Assembly (NCBI GenBank): GCA_026399515.1
Contig: JAPLQT010000106.1
Coordinates: forward strand, 24,922 to 88,921
Direction: 5' to 3'
DNA: 64,000 nt
DNA from: Pseudomonadota bacterium
Lineage (GTDB): Bacteria; Pseudomonadota; Gammaproteobacteria; Burkholderiales; Rhodocyclaceae
This document shows, in pieces, positions 41,501 through 50,300 of this stretch. The notes under the pieces were generated by a model. That model searched no databases and was not told the DNA's origin. It was given only the letters and a program-made list of their open reading frames with translations. Made by a program: the position numbers and the translations under genes. How positions within the stretch are numbered: position 1 is the first letter of the stretch; each line of letters starts with the position of its first letter.

Positions 41501-41952
41501 TCAACATATTCCAAACACTGCCGGGTGTTCTCATGGCAACCCAGCCGGGGCTGGAGGCGGGCGATCATGAATGGATCACTCTTTCTACGGCTGCGCGGTC
41601 AAGCTCGGGCTCTTCAGGTGCAACGCAGGCGGCCGCTTGGGAGAGTGTCATCGAGCAAGCGATGGGGTCCTTAGCCGATGGGTTGCATAGTCTGATGGAT
41701 GCCGGTTTGCCGCCACCAGAAGAGGTGGGTTATGAGCTGGAACATGAGGGCGAAGTGGTGGCCGAAGCCGAGCTGGCTTGGCTACAGTGCAAGTTGGTGT
41801 TACTGATGCCGGTTCACGCCGCGAGTGCTCCTGTATGGGAACTCAATGGCTGGAGAACCCTGATTGCACAAGATGAATGGCAACAACGTTTGGCCGAAGA
41901 ACTCGGCAAACACACCGATCAAGCAGATAAGCATCAGGAGGGTCAAGAATGA
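35551..41952 (+). CDS. DEAD/DEAH helicase with DUF1998 and C-terminal nuclease-like domain (DruE/DrmA-like)
   Basis: A 2133-aa SF2 helicase. Motif I is VATGTGSGKTECFLYPL (about 95-111), motif II VDELHTFDG (about 231-239), motif III CAGTSATLG and motif VI QRIGRAGRRDG (about 1051-1061). Several cysteine pairs could bind zinc: CADC, CTQC with CAAC, CPAC, CPTC with CPRC (about 1352-1372), and CKHC (about 1483). DUF1998 follows with YDSVPGGTGYLHEL and GCSCNAVAEKDGCYRC (about 1594-1648). The C-terminus has RPDFVLRP and AVFCDGWAYHH (about 1756-1790), like a Vsr/PD-(D/E)XK endonuclease fold. Size and order resemble DruE of Druantia and the DrmA/DrmB pair of DISARM. It is coupled to the next gene by ATGA. 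A 164-bp gap upstream holds no clear promoter. Confidence 0.83.
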   Translation: MLPSLLAREIQNGLKHFLRTGFEPSDPLFAGVMQRFTEDEARWMKGPYIQVGLPFRTGTHGTKYFGSFETEFPGHVHQEVAWQRLTSNRAAASTLVATGTGSGKTECFLYPLLDHCARARGDGVVGVKALVIYPMNALAADQARRFAQIIAQTPAFKGLRVGLFVGGRSCKYGRGLMAMTATSVITDRETLRKDPPDILLTNYKMLDYLLIRPKDRLLWAKNTAETLRYVVVDELHTFDGAQGTDLALLLRRLRARLQTPDGHLICAGTSATLGGNADTAPLREYARQIFGVDFPLESVVTENRLTEGEFLGESTIEHVLYPRPDFDTVLDTDQYPSQQAAVAAWFALFFPGLELPADVDDPAWRRALGGLLKKHLLFVNLLKLLKSQIVSLAELQQQMQGPLPEGARAHIGQVLDALLVLVAWARDPVGRPLVTLRVQLWMRELRRMVAQVCGDTLNIELRADSDVKREPGKLYLPLLQCADCHTTGWLSRLPNGQSRLVTDLDEIYNTWFAGQPEALRLYALAGLKRPLCDGIAQRVCTQCGHLQSGPGECAACGHGDLVDVFRVTANRSTTTKAGVAHVWHDPTCPACGSKFRQLLLGARNTTLGAVTIEQGWASPFNDDKKLIAFSDSVQDAAHRAGFFTARTYLNTVRTGLSQVIDQIATPQCSWSTFLDQSAQLWLTEGSPLAMPVERFVSEFIGPDMMWQRDWAVSLQGLDSLPGGSQLPARVQKRLAWQAFAEFTYLSRRGRNLDAIGKATVAPRLADIELAAEALLPVLHENFGIRHADQRTVVQWLWGFVCHLRQRGAVGHPELMKYALDGNVFGLTHSAGRSEWMPRMGDRSPHPMFLSLGKERGFDHLVNPQAQTFFQTWLQATLGANGLLPSKADEAIYTQAIDVLVRTGVLSRIANDPFDAICLNPAALVLETRLVRLVSAQGKRGLTVPEDSADALLGMPCLDAPQENYAEKVDAGGWLANRFSRGDLRRVFSAEHTGLLQRDQREALELRFKAKTPHPWYENLLSATPTLEMGVDIGDLSSVLLCSVPPNQASYLQRIGRAGRRDGNAFTATLADGASPHDLYFFEDTNEMLLGEVVPPGIFLKAAEVLRRQMFAFCLDDWVGSGIPDTALPDKTKEALDARDSLDQTRFPYTFLDYILAHEERLLEGFKALLGADLDDRVADRLQGFMQGTEEDNALRLRLSKLLEELAKERKMHQERGKQVKKQINALKAGPQDEATRNEIDHLERERQKTIELVKEINQRELLNTLTDAGLIPNYAFPEAGVELKSLLWRKKGSDDPVDSGTYISLPAERYERPAQSALSEFAPENVFYANQRRVEIDQINMSLSSLENWRMCPTCQHMENLEIHADGHGSCPRCGDPMWANISQKQLLLRFKQAIANSNDTDVRIDDSAEDREPKFFVRQMLADFEKKDITEAYRIKALDMPFGFEFIEHVVFRDVNFGEPTKAGAVYAVAGQERLRPGFKLCKHCGQIQRAPRNAREREQAQFHAFDCEKRGNDDPTNILECLYLYREFSSEALRILVPYTKSGVDEASVQSFMAAVRIGLKRRFGGKVDHLRMVTQEEKGQDGAANRQYVMLYDSVPGGTGYLHELLANEAKTLLEVFRLALAHLSGCSCNAVAEKDGCYRCVYQYRLGKAMALVSRDRARTILEHLVENLDQLERVASISEIYINPNFDSELEARFIESLRRLSGVGGLPFIKLVQEIVQGKSGYLLEVGEQRYWVEPQVDLGLNEGVSAPCRPDFVLRPTQSLSQRRAIAVFCDGWAYHHASTREDANKRSALVASGKFWVWSVTWEDVQSAMDGKLETTLADGLETMCFNLKDMLPPPLRSMLNDTYWTQHAVVVLLQWLGKPTGESGDQFASKLAHHAGATAFRMVPNPTSAELVETRTKLVQFWDGMDHLPCDRPTQSVACGNVNDPSLTLRYWWPSELVNATLPAPPSPGFVIFNEAHLQDEPQRHLTWRRWLWLFNIFQTLPGVLMATQPGLEAGDHEWITLSTAARSSSGSSGATQAAAWESVIEQAMGSLADGLHSLMDAGLPPPEEVGYELEHEGEVVAEAELAWLQCKLVLLMPVHAASAPVWELNGWRTLIAQDEWQQRLAEELGKHTDQADKHQEGQE

Positions 41953-44042
41953 GCTTCAAACCAAAAGTGGCATTGGCGCAGGACTTTCTGGTGAATCTGG
42001 CCACCCTGTCGTCTGCGGTGCAGGGCAAGGTGTTGAAGTGGGCTCTGCGCTTTCAAAGCGATCCGACCGCCAACGGCATCAACTACGAACCTATCCATGG
42101 CGCGCGCGACAAGAATCTTAAGTCGGTGCGCATCGATCAGGACTGGCGCGGTATCGTCTTCAAGCCACCAGCGGGTGATGTCTACGTGCTGATGTATGTG
42201 GACCGCCACGATGCCGCATATAGTTGGGCAGAGGGACGCCGGATTGCTGTCAATCCAACGACGGGCGCGCTGCAAGTCTTTGCGGTCGAGAGCTTGGTGG
42301 AACCGGCGTTGGAGCAGGCGCGATACGCAGACGCGCAACCTTCTGCGAAAGTTTCATCGACCCTTACCCCTGAACCGGCCAAAGTGGCACCAATATTTTC
42401 TTCACTGTCAGATCAGGACTTGCTCGGAATCGGAACTCCTCAAGAGTTGCTGACGCAGGTTCGTTCGATTCAATCAGAAGCCGAGTTGGACGCATTGCAG
42501 AGCTACTTGCCTGTGGAGGCGTACGAAGGCTTGTTCCTGATTGCCGCTGGGGACAGTGTCTCTGAGGTTTTGATGTCGCGTGAAACGCGAATTGACAAGC
42601 CCGTCGACATCGAAGACTTCGCTGCCGCGATCGAAACTGCGGAGTCGCAAGCACGCTTCGTTGTGGTGGCGGATGAAGAGACCATGGTGGCCATACTCAA
42701 TGCACCGCTGGCGCAATGGCGTGTGTTTCTGCACCCAACCCAGCGAAAGTTGGCGCAAGGGGATCGTAGCGGCCCAATGCGGGTGCTGGGCGGTGCAGGA
42801 ACGGGTAAGACCGTGCTCGGCATGCACAGGGCTAAATGGCTGGCCGAACAACGAGCGACGACCGAGAAGAAAGTCTTCTTCACCACCTTCACCCGTAACC
42901 TGGCCGCCGATATCGAGGAAAATTTGAAGACGTTGTGCAGTCCGGCAACCATGCAAAAGATTGAAGTAAAGAATCTGGATGCCTGGGTCAACAGCTTTCT
43001 GCGCCGCCACAAGTACGAGCACAAGATCGTCTACAACCGCAAGCAGGATGAAGCCGCCGACGCATGGCAGAGTGCCTTGGCGCTTCAGGATTCCAGTCTC
43101 GCATTGTCGTCAGCGTTCTATGAAGAAGAACTTGAGCGCGTTGTGTTGGCTCAGGGAGTTTCCACTCGAGATGAGTACCGTCTAGCGAAGCGAACCGGCC
43201 GTGGTACGGTATTGACGCGCGGGAAACGCGATGCCATCTGGCCCGTGTTCGAGGAGTACCGTGCACAGCTCGCCAGCAGGAAACTCAAGGAAGTCGACGA
43301 CGCTTACCGTGATGCTGCTGCTTTGCTTCAGGACAAGCCGCAAGGCTATTCGTCGGTGATCGTCGACGAGACGCAGGATTTTGGTCCGCAGGCACTGCGT
43401 CTGCTCCGGGCCATCGTACCCAAGGGGCAAAACGACCTGTTCTTTGTGGGTGATGGACATCAGCGCATCTACTCGCGCAACCGTGCATCGATGAGCGCCT
43501 GTGGCATTGATATTCGAGGTCGGGCGCGCAAGCTCTATCTGAACTACCGTACTACAGAAGAAATCCGGCGGTTGGCGGTTGCCACGCTGGAAAGCTGTGA
43601 GGTAGATGATCTTGATGAAGGCTCTGACGAAGTCAAACGGTACAAGTCGCTTTCACATGGCGCGGCGCCCAAGACGCTCGACTTCCAACACTTGGAAGAT
43701 GCGCTTGGTAGCTTGCAACCTCTATTGAAGGCCAGTCTTGCCGAGGGGCGATCTGTTTGTGTGATTGTCCCGACCAAGCACGATGCGAGCGCGGTTTATG
43801 GATGCTTGAAGGCAGGGAAAATATTGGCGACGATACTTGGTCCCGATGAGCGTGATCAGCCCGACTCAAAGGCGGTTCGTATTGCCACAATGCACCGGGC
43901 GAAAGGCTTGGAGTTCGATGAAGTGGTGTTGTTGATTCCCCGCAATTGGGTCGACGTTAGATCAGGGGCGGACAACAGTCAGCGACTCAAGTACGTCGCA
44001 TTGACAAGGGCGAAGAGGGTTGCAACGGTGATGCAGTATTGA
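41949..44042 (+). CDS. RelE-like domain fused to a UvrD/Rep-type SF1 helicase
   Basis: A 697-aa protein. The first 100 residues (FLVNLATLSSAVQGKVLKWALRFQSDP, INYEPIHGARDKNLKSVRIDQDWRGIVFKPPAGDVYVLMYVDRHDAAYSWA) follow the RelE/ParE toxin fold. After a linker (about 100-250) comes a UvrD-family helicase: GGAGTGKTVLGMHRA (Walker A, about 280-294), VIVDETQDFGPQALRLL (motif II, about 470-486), YLNYRTTEEIR (motif IV) and MHRAKGLEFDEVVLL (motif V, about 647-661). It ends right after YVALTRAKR (motif VI). The RelE-like part may now bind RNA or ribosomes rather than act as a free toxin. It is probably the last gene of the second block. Confidence 0.8.
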   Translation: MSFKPKVALAQDFLVNLATLSSAVQGKVLKWALRFQSDPTANGINYEPIHGARDKNLKSVRIDQDWRGIVFKPPAGDVYVLMYVDRHDAAYSWAEGRRIAVNPTTGALQVFAVESLVEPALEQARYADAQPSAKVSSTLTPEPAKVAPIFSSLSDQDLLGIGTPQELLTQVRSIQSEAELDALQSYLPVEAYEGLFLIAAGDSVSEVLMSRETRIDKPVDIEDFAAAIETAESQARFVVVADEETMVAILNAPLAQWRVFLHPTQRKLAQGDRSGPMRVLGGAGTGKTVLGMHRAKWLAEQRATTEKKVFFTTFTRNLAADIEENLKTLCSPATMQKIEVKNLDAWVNSFLRRHKYEHKIVYNRKQDEAADAWQSALALQDSSLALSSAFYEEELERVVLAQGVSTRDEYRLAKRTGRGTVLTRGKRDAIWPVFEEYRAQLASRKLKEVDDAYRDAAALLQDKPQGYSSVIVDETQDFGPQALRLLRAIVPKGQNDLFFVGDGHQRIYSRNRASMSACGIDIRGRARKLYLNYRTTEEIRRLAVATLESCEVDDLDEGSDEVKRYKSLSHGAAPKTLDFQHLEDALGSLQPLLKASLAEGRSVCVIVPTKHDASAVYGCLKAGKILATILGPDERDQPDSKAVRIATMHRAKGLEFDEVVLLIPRNWVDVRSGADNSQRLKYVALTRAKRVATVMQY

Positions 44043-44191
44043 TGGTGACGTCGCATGATCTACTGCAATTGAACACAAGAAGCAGCTATAAAAGTACGTT
44101 GTCCCGGTAGTGTCCGGTTAGTGCATGCGGCAAGGAATCGAAAATTTAGGGTCATTAAACCGGAACCTAAGAAAAGTGGTAATTCCCCAAT

Positions 44192-45460
44192 ATGAGCGGA
44201 TATTTCAAATGGCTGGACTTTTCAAGCGCGGAGCGCGAACGCACCTTTACCATCCTGGCATCACTTGAGGAAAAGGGAACCGTCGATGACTTGGGGGTCG
44301 GCGCAGTACGGGATGCAATTGCCGATCACCATTTTCCAGGCATCAGCACGATCCAGACACGAGCCAAGTATTTTCTGTTTCTTGCCTGGATATTCAAGTC
44401 ACTGGAGCAGAGTCAGGTCGCGGATGAGCGAATTGAGGCGTCCCTCAAGGAAAGGGAAGTCAGGCTGATCCTTGCGTTGCTTGGAAATCCTGATGTCGAG
44501 AAAGATCGCGACGGACTGATAGGCAAGGAGGCGAAGGAAAAGCTCAAGCGATTTCCCTCAAGCGTCTACTGGAACGGATTGCGAGCGTTTGGCATATGCA
44601 AGTTCGAGGGGTCATTAGCTGAATACCTTCAGGCGATACCGGAGACCAGGAAGCTTCGTCGATCAAGTATCCGGAAGATGGAGGCAAGCAATGAGCCAGA
44701 AGAGGAGCCGGGTAACTGGGATGGCGACGTGCCGGAGCCACCGCCTGAGTTTCCCGCCGAATCGATTTTCGCTCTGGATGTCGATCAGGCGCGCTACCTG
44801 TCCGAACGGGCCTGCTCCCTTGCTGGTCCGGTCGGCGATGAAACACTTCTGTCCTGGTGCTTGAGAAAAATCCCTGGGCTGGATCCCTATGGTTTTACGA
44901 ACAGTTGGGACTTGGCATCATTGGCTGGTATGCCGCGCCACTTAGGTTCAGGTCTGCGCCACGCCCGTAATTTTTCAATTGCGGTTCAGGGGGCGTCTGC
45001 CGTGTATTACGTTCTGCTGGCACGGAAGATCAACCATACTGAAGTGATCGCCAGATACGAATCGGATCTGATGGCGTGGATGCGCGATATGGCCGAGTTC
45101 AGTGAAGACCTTTGCGCATGGTTCGACAATATCGGCGAATTCTGGTCATGGGTAAAGCTCGCCAATCCACGAGTGGAAAGGGATGTCGTCTTTATCGATA
45201 CATGGTGTGCCGCGTTGCGGGACGCTAAATTCGCTCCGGCGCGAATTGATCAGGTTTTGACCGCGAAGACCACGAAACTGATCAAGGACCGGGAATACAG
45301 CTTGAAGAAAGGGCTGGCACGGTTGAGCAATCCGGCGGCCTTAAAGCGCTGGGAGGCCAATGTTGGAGCGACGCCGCTGAGCTATCGATGGGGCAATGCA
45401 GCAAGATTCATAAGTGACATTCGTGCGGGGCTGATGAGGAAGGGGCATGGCGATGCTTAA
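44192..45460 (+). CDS. DUF6361-family protein
   Basis: A 422-aa protein beginning MSGYFKWLDFSSAERERTFTILASLEEKGTVDDLGVGAVRDAIADHHFPGIST, which I recognise as the DUF6361 signature. It continues TRAKYFLFLAWIF and has no membrane segments or nuclease motifs that I can see. It overlaps the PLD-like gene by 14 bp, and that gene overlaps the helicase, so three proteins are made as a unit. A fresh promoter is likely in the AT-rich 149-bp gap at 44043-44191, though I cannot define it. Function unknown; position suggests a recognition or regulatory subunit of the PLD-helicase system. Confidence 0.7.
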   Translation: MSGYFKWLDFSSAERERTFTILASLEEKGTVDDLGVGAVRDAIADHHFPGISTIQTRAKYFLFLAWIFKSLEQSQVADERIEASLKEREVRLILALLGNPDVEKDRDGLIGKEAKEKLKRFPSSVYWNGLRAFGICKFEGSLAEYLQAIPETRKLRRSSIRKMEASNEPEEEPGNWDGDVPEPPPEFPAESIFALDVDQARYLSERACSLAGPVGDETLLSWCLRKIPGLDPYGFTNSWDLASLAGMPRHLGSGLRHARNFSIAVQGASAVYYVLLARKINHTEVIARYESDLMAWMRDMAEFSEDLCAWFDNIGEFWSWVKLANPRVERDVVFIDTWCAALRDAKFAPARIDQVLTAKTTKLIKDREYSLKKGLARLSNPAALKRWEANVGATPLSYRWGNAARFISDIRAGLMRKGHGDA

Positions 45461-47322
45461 TGGCTACGATCGTCTGCTACTTACTCAAGCAATAGTTCCA
45501 CCGATCGGCTATGCACTCGATGAGGCGCTTGGAACCACATACTCACTCGATTTGCTAGCCTTGGTCGCCGTATCGCTAGCAGCGTCGGGCGTGGATGCAG
45601 AAATGCTGGAGAAGCCCGAGCCTGGCGACGCGCTGGCGCTGCTTGAGGCGGTGCGGCGCAATATTCGTAGGTTCACTATTTGCTGCCAAGCCGGCGCAAT
45701 CCACGTTCCACGGGAGTTCAAGGATGTGTTCCTATGGCTGGAGCCGAGCGTCGTTGAAGTTTCTTCGCCACACGACAACGGGGTGTTTCATCCAAAGCTT
45801 TGGTTACTGCGCTTCGTTGCGGATTCTGGCGCTGTGCGCTATCGCTTTTTGTGTTTGACCAGGAATCTGACCTTTGATCGATCATGGGATACGGTTCTTT
45901 GCCTGGAAGGCGATCTACCAAATCGAACCAACGCCTATTCCAGAAACCGGCCCTTGGCGGATTTCGTGTCTGCGCTTGGTAAGGGTGAACTCAAGCCAAA
46001 AAACCTCGGCGCCCTGAACAAAGACCGGATCGATCGCATTGCCGATGAGGTATTGAAGGTCGACTTTGAAGTGCCTGACGGATTTTCGGAATTCAAGTTC
46101 TGGCCGATAGGAATCAACAACGCCATTCGGCGACTTCAACCAATCTGCCCAACTGTCAGGGAGAGAGTTCCTCGTGGTATCGCCGTTTGTCACGAATGGC
46201 TTTGTGCAGGCGTTGATTGACGATGGCGTGAATAGCCACCTTGTATCACGTGCCGATACATTGAACAGCCTCGACCAATGCACATTGGAATCTCTCGCGA
46301 CTTCCGAAATGGAGCGATTCTGGCAACTTGTAGATCACGAAGCCGATGCCGCATCGCCACTGAGTGGCCTGCATGCAAAACTCTTTCTGGCTGATGATGG
46401 ATGGAACGCACATCTTTGGACGGGTTCAGCCAATGCAACCGATGCGGCGTTCGGTCGGAACATCGAATTCCTGGTGCAACTGAAGGGTCAGAAGAGCCGC
46501 CACGGAATCGCCTGCCTGATGGCCCCCGGCAGTCCAAAACAGCGTGGCGGATTTAGAGATCTGCTTTCAAGTTATGTTCCGGACCCCGAGAATCCGACAG
46601 TGGTAGACGAAGACCTGCAGACCAAGCAACGCCAGCTTGATTACATGACCAAGGACTTGGCGGGCGGACAACATATCTCGGCGAGTGTTGCGACGCCGAC
46701 TGATGGCCAGTACCAGCTTACTGTTCGGATTGCACTTGTAGGCATCGTTGCCGTCAAAGGGCAGAGGCCCGATATCAGGGTCCGTCCAATCTCACTTCCA
46801 GAAGCTTTTTCGCAACGAGGCACACAGCTACAGGATGGCTCCATGGAAGTCCTGTTCGCCGGGCTATTGCTAAATCAACTGACGGAGTTCATCGTCATCG
46901 ATGCGGAACTCCCGGGCACGGATCTGAAGTCCTCTGCGGTGACACGTGTTTCGATTCAGGGTATGCCGGAACGAAAAGTGCGCGAAGACTCCGCACTTTT
47001 GAGTCAATTGAGGTCTTCGGATGACTTGGTGCGCTACCTTGCGCTTCTACTTGCCGATGATTCCGCGAGCCTGGCATACGCGATTCGGGAACAACGGCGG
47101 CGATCACGCAAAACGAAACATCAGGTGAGCGCATCGCCAGTTGCCATCTTTGAAACCCTGCTTCGCGGATTAGTTGGGAATCCCCAAATGCTCGACGAAC
47201 TGGAAGGACTGTTCGACCAGCAGAACGCGGTCGAGGGCGCTGCGGATTTCTTGAAGTCCGATGCCTTCTTGCAGATATGGAAACCCTTCTGCCAGGCGAG
47301 AAAGCAGTTGCAGACACTATGA
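45447..47322 (+). CDS. Phospholipase-D-like nuclease, frameshift in a GA repeat
   Basis: About 625 codons in two frames. Two HxK sites are visible: VFHPKLWLLRF (about 112-122) with LTRNLTFDRSWD after it, and GLHAKLFLADD (about 306-316) with WTGSANATDAAFG, the G-S-x-N of PLD enzymes. PLD-fold proteins with two HxK sites can form one active site for cutting DNA or phospholipid. The frame breaks at 46158-46167 within GGGAGAGAG. Adding back one GA gives TVREREFLVVSPFVTNG, which joins the halves perfectly. The second reading could start at GTG 46174, but without an obvious ribosome site. The gene overlaps DUF6361 upstream and the helicase start (ATGA) downstream. Confidence 0.78.
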
Positions 47323-50300
47323 TGAAGCCAAACTGGGACAGTATCGAAGAGAGCGTCCTCGACAAGCTTAAGCCGTTCCAACGGCGCACTGCGGAATGGG
47401 CGTTTTCTCGCCTTTATCCTGACGGAGGAGAGCCGAGCTCTAGAAGATTTCTGGTCGCAGACGAGGTCGGCCTCGGCAAGACGCTTATCGCGAAAGGCAT
47501 TATCGCCAAGGCGCTGCGCCATCTCCAGGCGAAGGTCAAGCGCATCGATATCGTCTATATCTGTTCGAACAGGGACATTGCTCGGCAAAATCTCTCGCGC
47601 CTCAGAATAGACGGTCTTGATGGCGTCGATTTCACTCCGCATGATCGACTGACCCTCCTGCCGCTCGTAGAAAATTGGCACAACGACAATAGAACAAGTG
47701 CTTTTCGGCGGACGGGTGTGAACATGATCTCGCTGACACCCGGAACATCGTTGGAACTGAGTGGAGGTACGGGCCTCGCGCGCGAAAGGGCGTTGATCTT
47801 GCTGATGCTTAAACCCGTCTGTCCGGATATTTCCGAAACGCGCTTGCGCAACATGCTCCACTATCCGAGTGAACTACCGGGCTTCGAGCGCGAACTTCAA
47901 AAGCTCAAGGACTTTTATCGCATTGATACTACCTTGCAGGATGGATTTTCCAAGGCGGTGCGACGGAGCAAGAGGCTTTATACCGACATTCATCAGTTAT
48001 CAGAATCGTTTTCGCGACAACGTTTAAATATCGATGGAGCAGCAGAGCCCTATGTAAGCGCGCGCAGGTTGATTGGAGAATTGCGGCAGACTCTGGCAAC
48101 GGTTTGCATTGACGCTCTGGAGCCAGATCTGGTCATTCTCGATGAATTTCAGAGATTCGCTCATCTGCTGACCCCTAGCGATGAACAGGCCGCAGACGCG
48201 GAACTGGCACAACGTCTGTTCGACTATTCCGACAAGAACGCGAGCGTTAAGGTGCTGCTTCTTTCGGCTACACCTTACCAAATGTTTTCGGTGGTGGGGG
48301 AACGTGCCAGCGATCAGCACTATGCTGAGTTTGTAAAGACCAGCGGCTTCCTGTTTGGCAACGATGTAGAGGCCAGGAAAGCGCTCGAAGGGGAGTTAAG
48401 TAGTTTTAACTCCTCACTTTTTTCTCTGCATGACCAAACTGAGGAGCAGCTCCCAAAGATTATTGCATTGCGCAAGTCCATCGAAAACCGCCTTCGCAAC
48501 ATCATGGTGCGGACTGATAGGGTTAACGCCACTGACCAGCGCGACGCGATGATCAGCACAATTACAGATCCGCATGTGATCCCGAACACGAGCGATATCG
48601 TCGCCTATGCCAGTTTGCAGAAAATTGCATACAAGTTGGGGCAACCAGATCTACTGGAATATTGGCGTTCAGCGCCATACCCGTTGAGTTTCCTTAGTGG
48701 TTACGGACTCCAGGCTCTTCTGGAAAGGAAACTGAGTAAGGCAGATCCGGATTTTGACCGTTTGCTTAACGTGCCCGGTGTCTTCCTTTCTCCGCAGCGA
48801 GCCAAATTGAGGACTGTCAGCGATCTGCCCAATCCGAGGCTAAGGAAGCTGGTTGGCGACCTTCTGGATGCAGGCATGGCGAAGATGCTTTGGATTCCGC
48901 CATCGCTGCCGTACTACGCACTCGGCGGGGCTTATTCGGCAATGGGGGATGCAGCGCGAACCAAGCGCCTTGTTTTCTCCAGCTGGCGAATGGTGCCGCG
49001 CGCGTTGTCCGTGGTTGTTAGCGAGTCTTTCGTGAACGCCGTGGCAGAGATATATCGCGAGCGGCACGGAAGCCGACCTAAAGATGTCAGCGGGCTGTTG
49101 AAATTTGCCGAAACCGGGGGTGGGGCATTTGCGTTGCGCTACCCGTGCTGGAGCATGGCAACCAGGATCGACCCAATAACTGTTTCGAAGCGAATTACGG
49201 CGGCGAGTCTGGTTCCATCTTGGACCTCCGTGATTGAGGCGTGCACACAGGAACTTGCGGCCGAGATTCGGAAGTTGGAGCGGTATCAGAATCCTGACAA
49301 TCCGCGTAGCGATGAGCGCTGGTACTGGTTTGCGCCCCTGTTGCTTGATCGCGATCACTTCGGTGCCGAGTGGGAACAATGGTTCGGAGATTCCGGGAAA
49401 GTTCCTTCTTGGCTTGAAGGCGCTGACGCCTTAGCAGTGTTAGATCGTCTGAAGACGGAGCTGAAGGCCGAGCAACTCTCACTTGGTCGTATGCCTGATG
49501 ATCTGCTCAGCATCATCGCTGCGCTCGCGATCGCAGGGCCGGGTGTTTGCGCATTGCGGTCTCTTAGTGGCACTTTTGCAGATGCTGCCAGCCTCGCGTC
49601 GATATCCGCCGCAGCTGCCAAGATTGCCAACTCGTTCCAAACTAATTTCAACACGCATGACAGCGCCGTTTTGATTCGTGCCGTCGCAGCGGATAAGGAC
49701 GCCGACTATTGGCGACAGGTGCTCTGGTACTGTGGTGAGGGCTGCCTCCAGGCAGTTATAGACGAGTATGTTCACGTACTGGTTCACGATAAGCCGCACA
49801 AGGCCCCAACCGACCAGAATGAGCCACAGGAGCCTTGGGATACGGTTGCTGAATGCGTTGGCATAGCATTGGGACTCAAGCCAGCAACCCTCGTGCCGGA
49901 TTCGCTTGAAAGCAAGGACGGCATTTATAGTTTAGTTTCCGCGCCGGTCCGGGGCGGAGTGCGGCACGCCCGCCCGTTGCTGGAAGACAAGCATGAAACA
50001 GATCGCGAGGGGCCGACGACCACTGGGCGTTTGCGCGACGCATTCAATTCGCCTTTTCTTCCCTTTGTGCTGTCCAGCACCTCCATAGGGCAGGAGGGAT
50101 TGGATTTCCACTGGTACTGCCATGCCATCGTTCACTGGAATCTGCCGTGGAATCCTGTCGACTTCGATCAACGCGATGGCCGCATTCATCGCTTCAAGAA
50201 TCACGCGGTCCGCAAGAACCTGGCCTTTGATCTCGGATTCGAGGTGTTGCAGGCTGATCTGCATGAGAATCTGTGGAAGAGGGTTTTTTTACTCGCAGAC

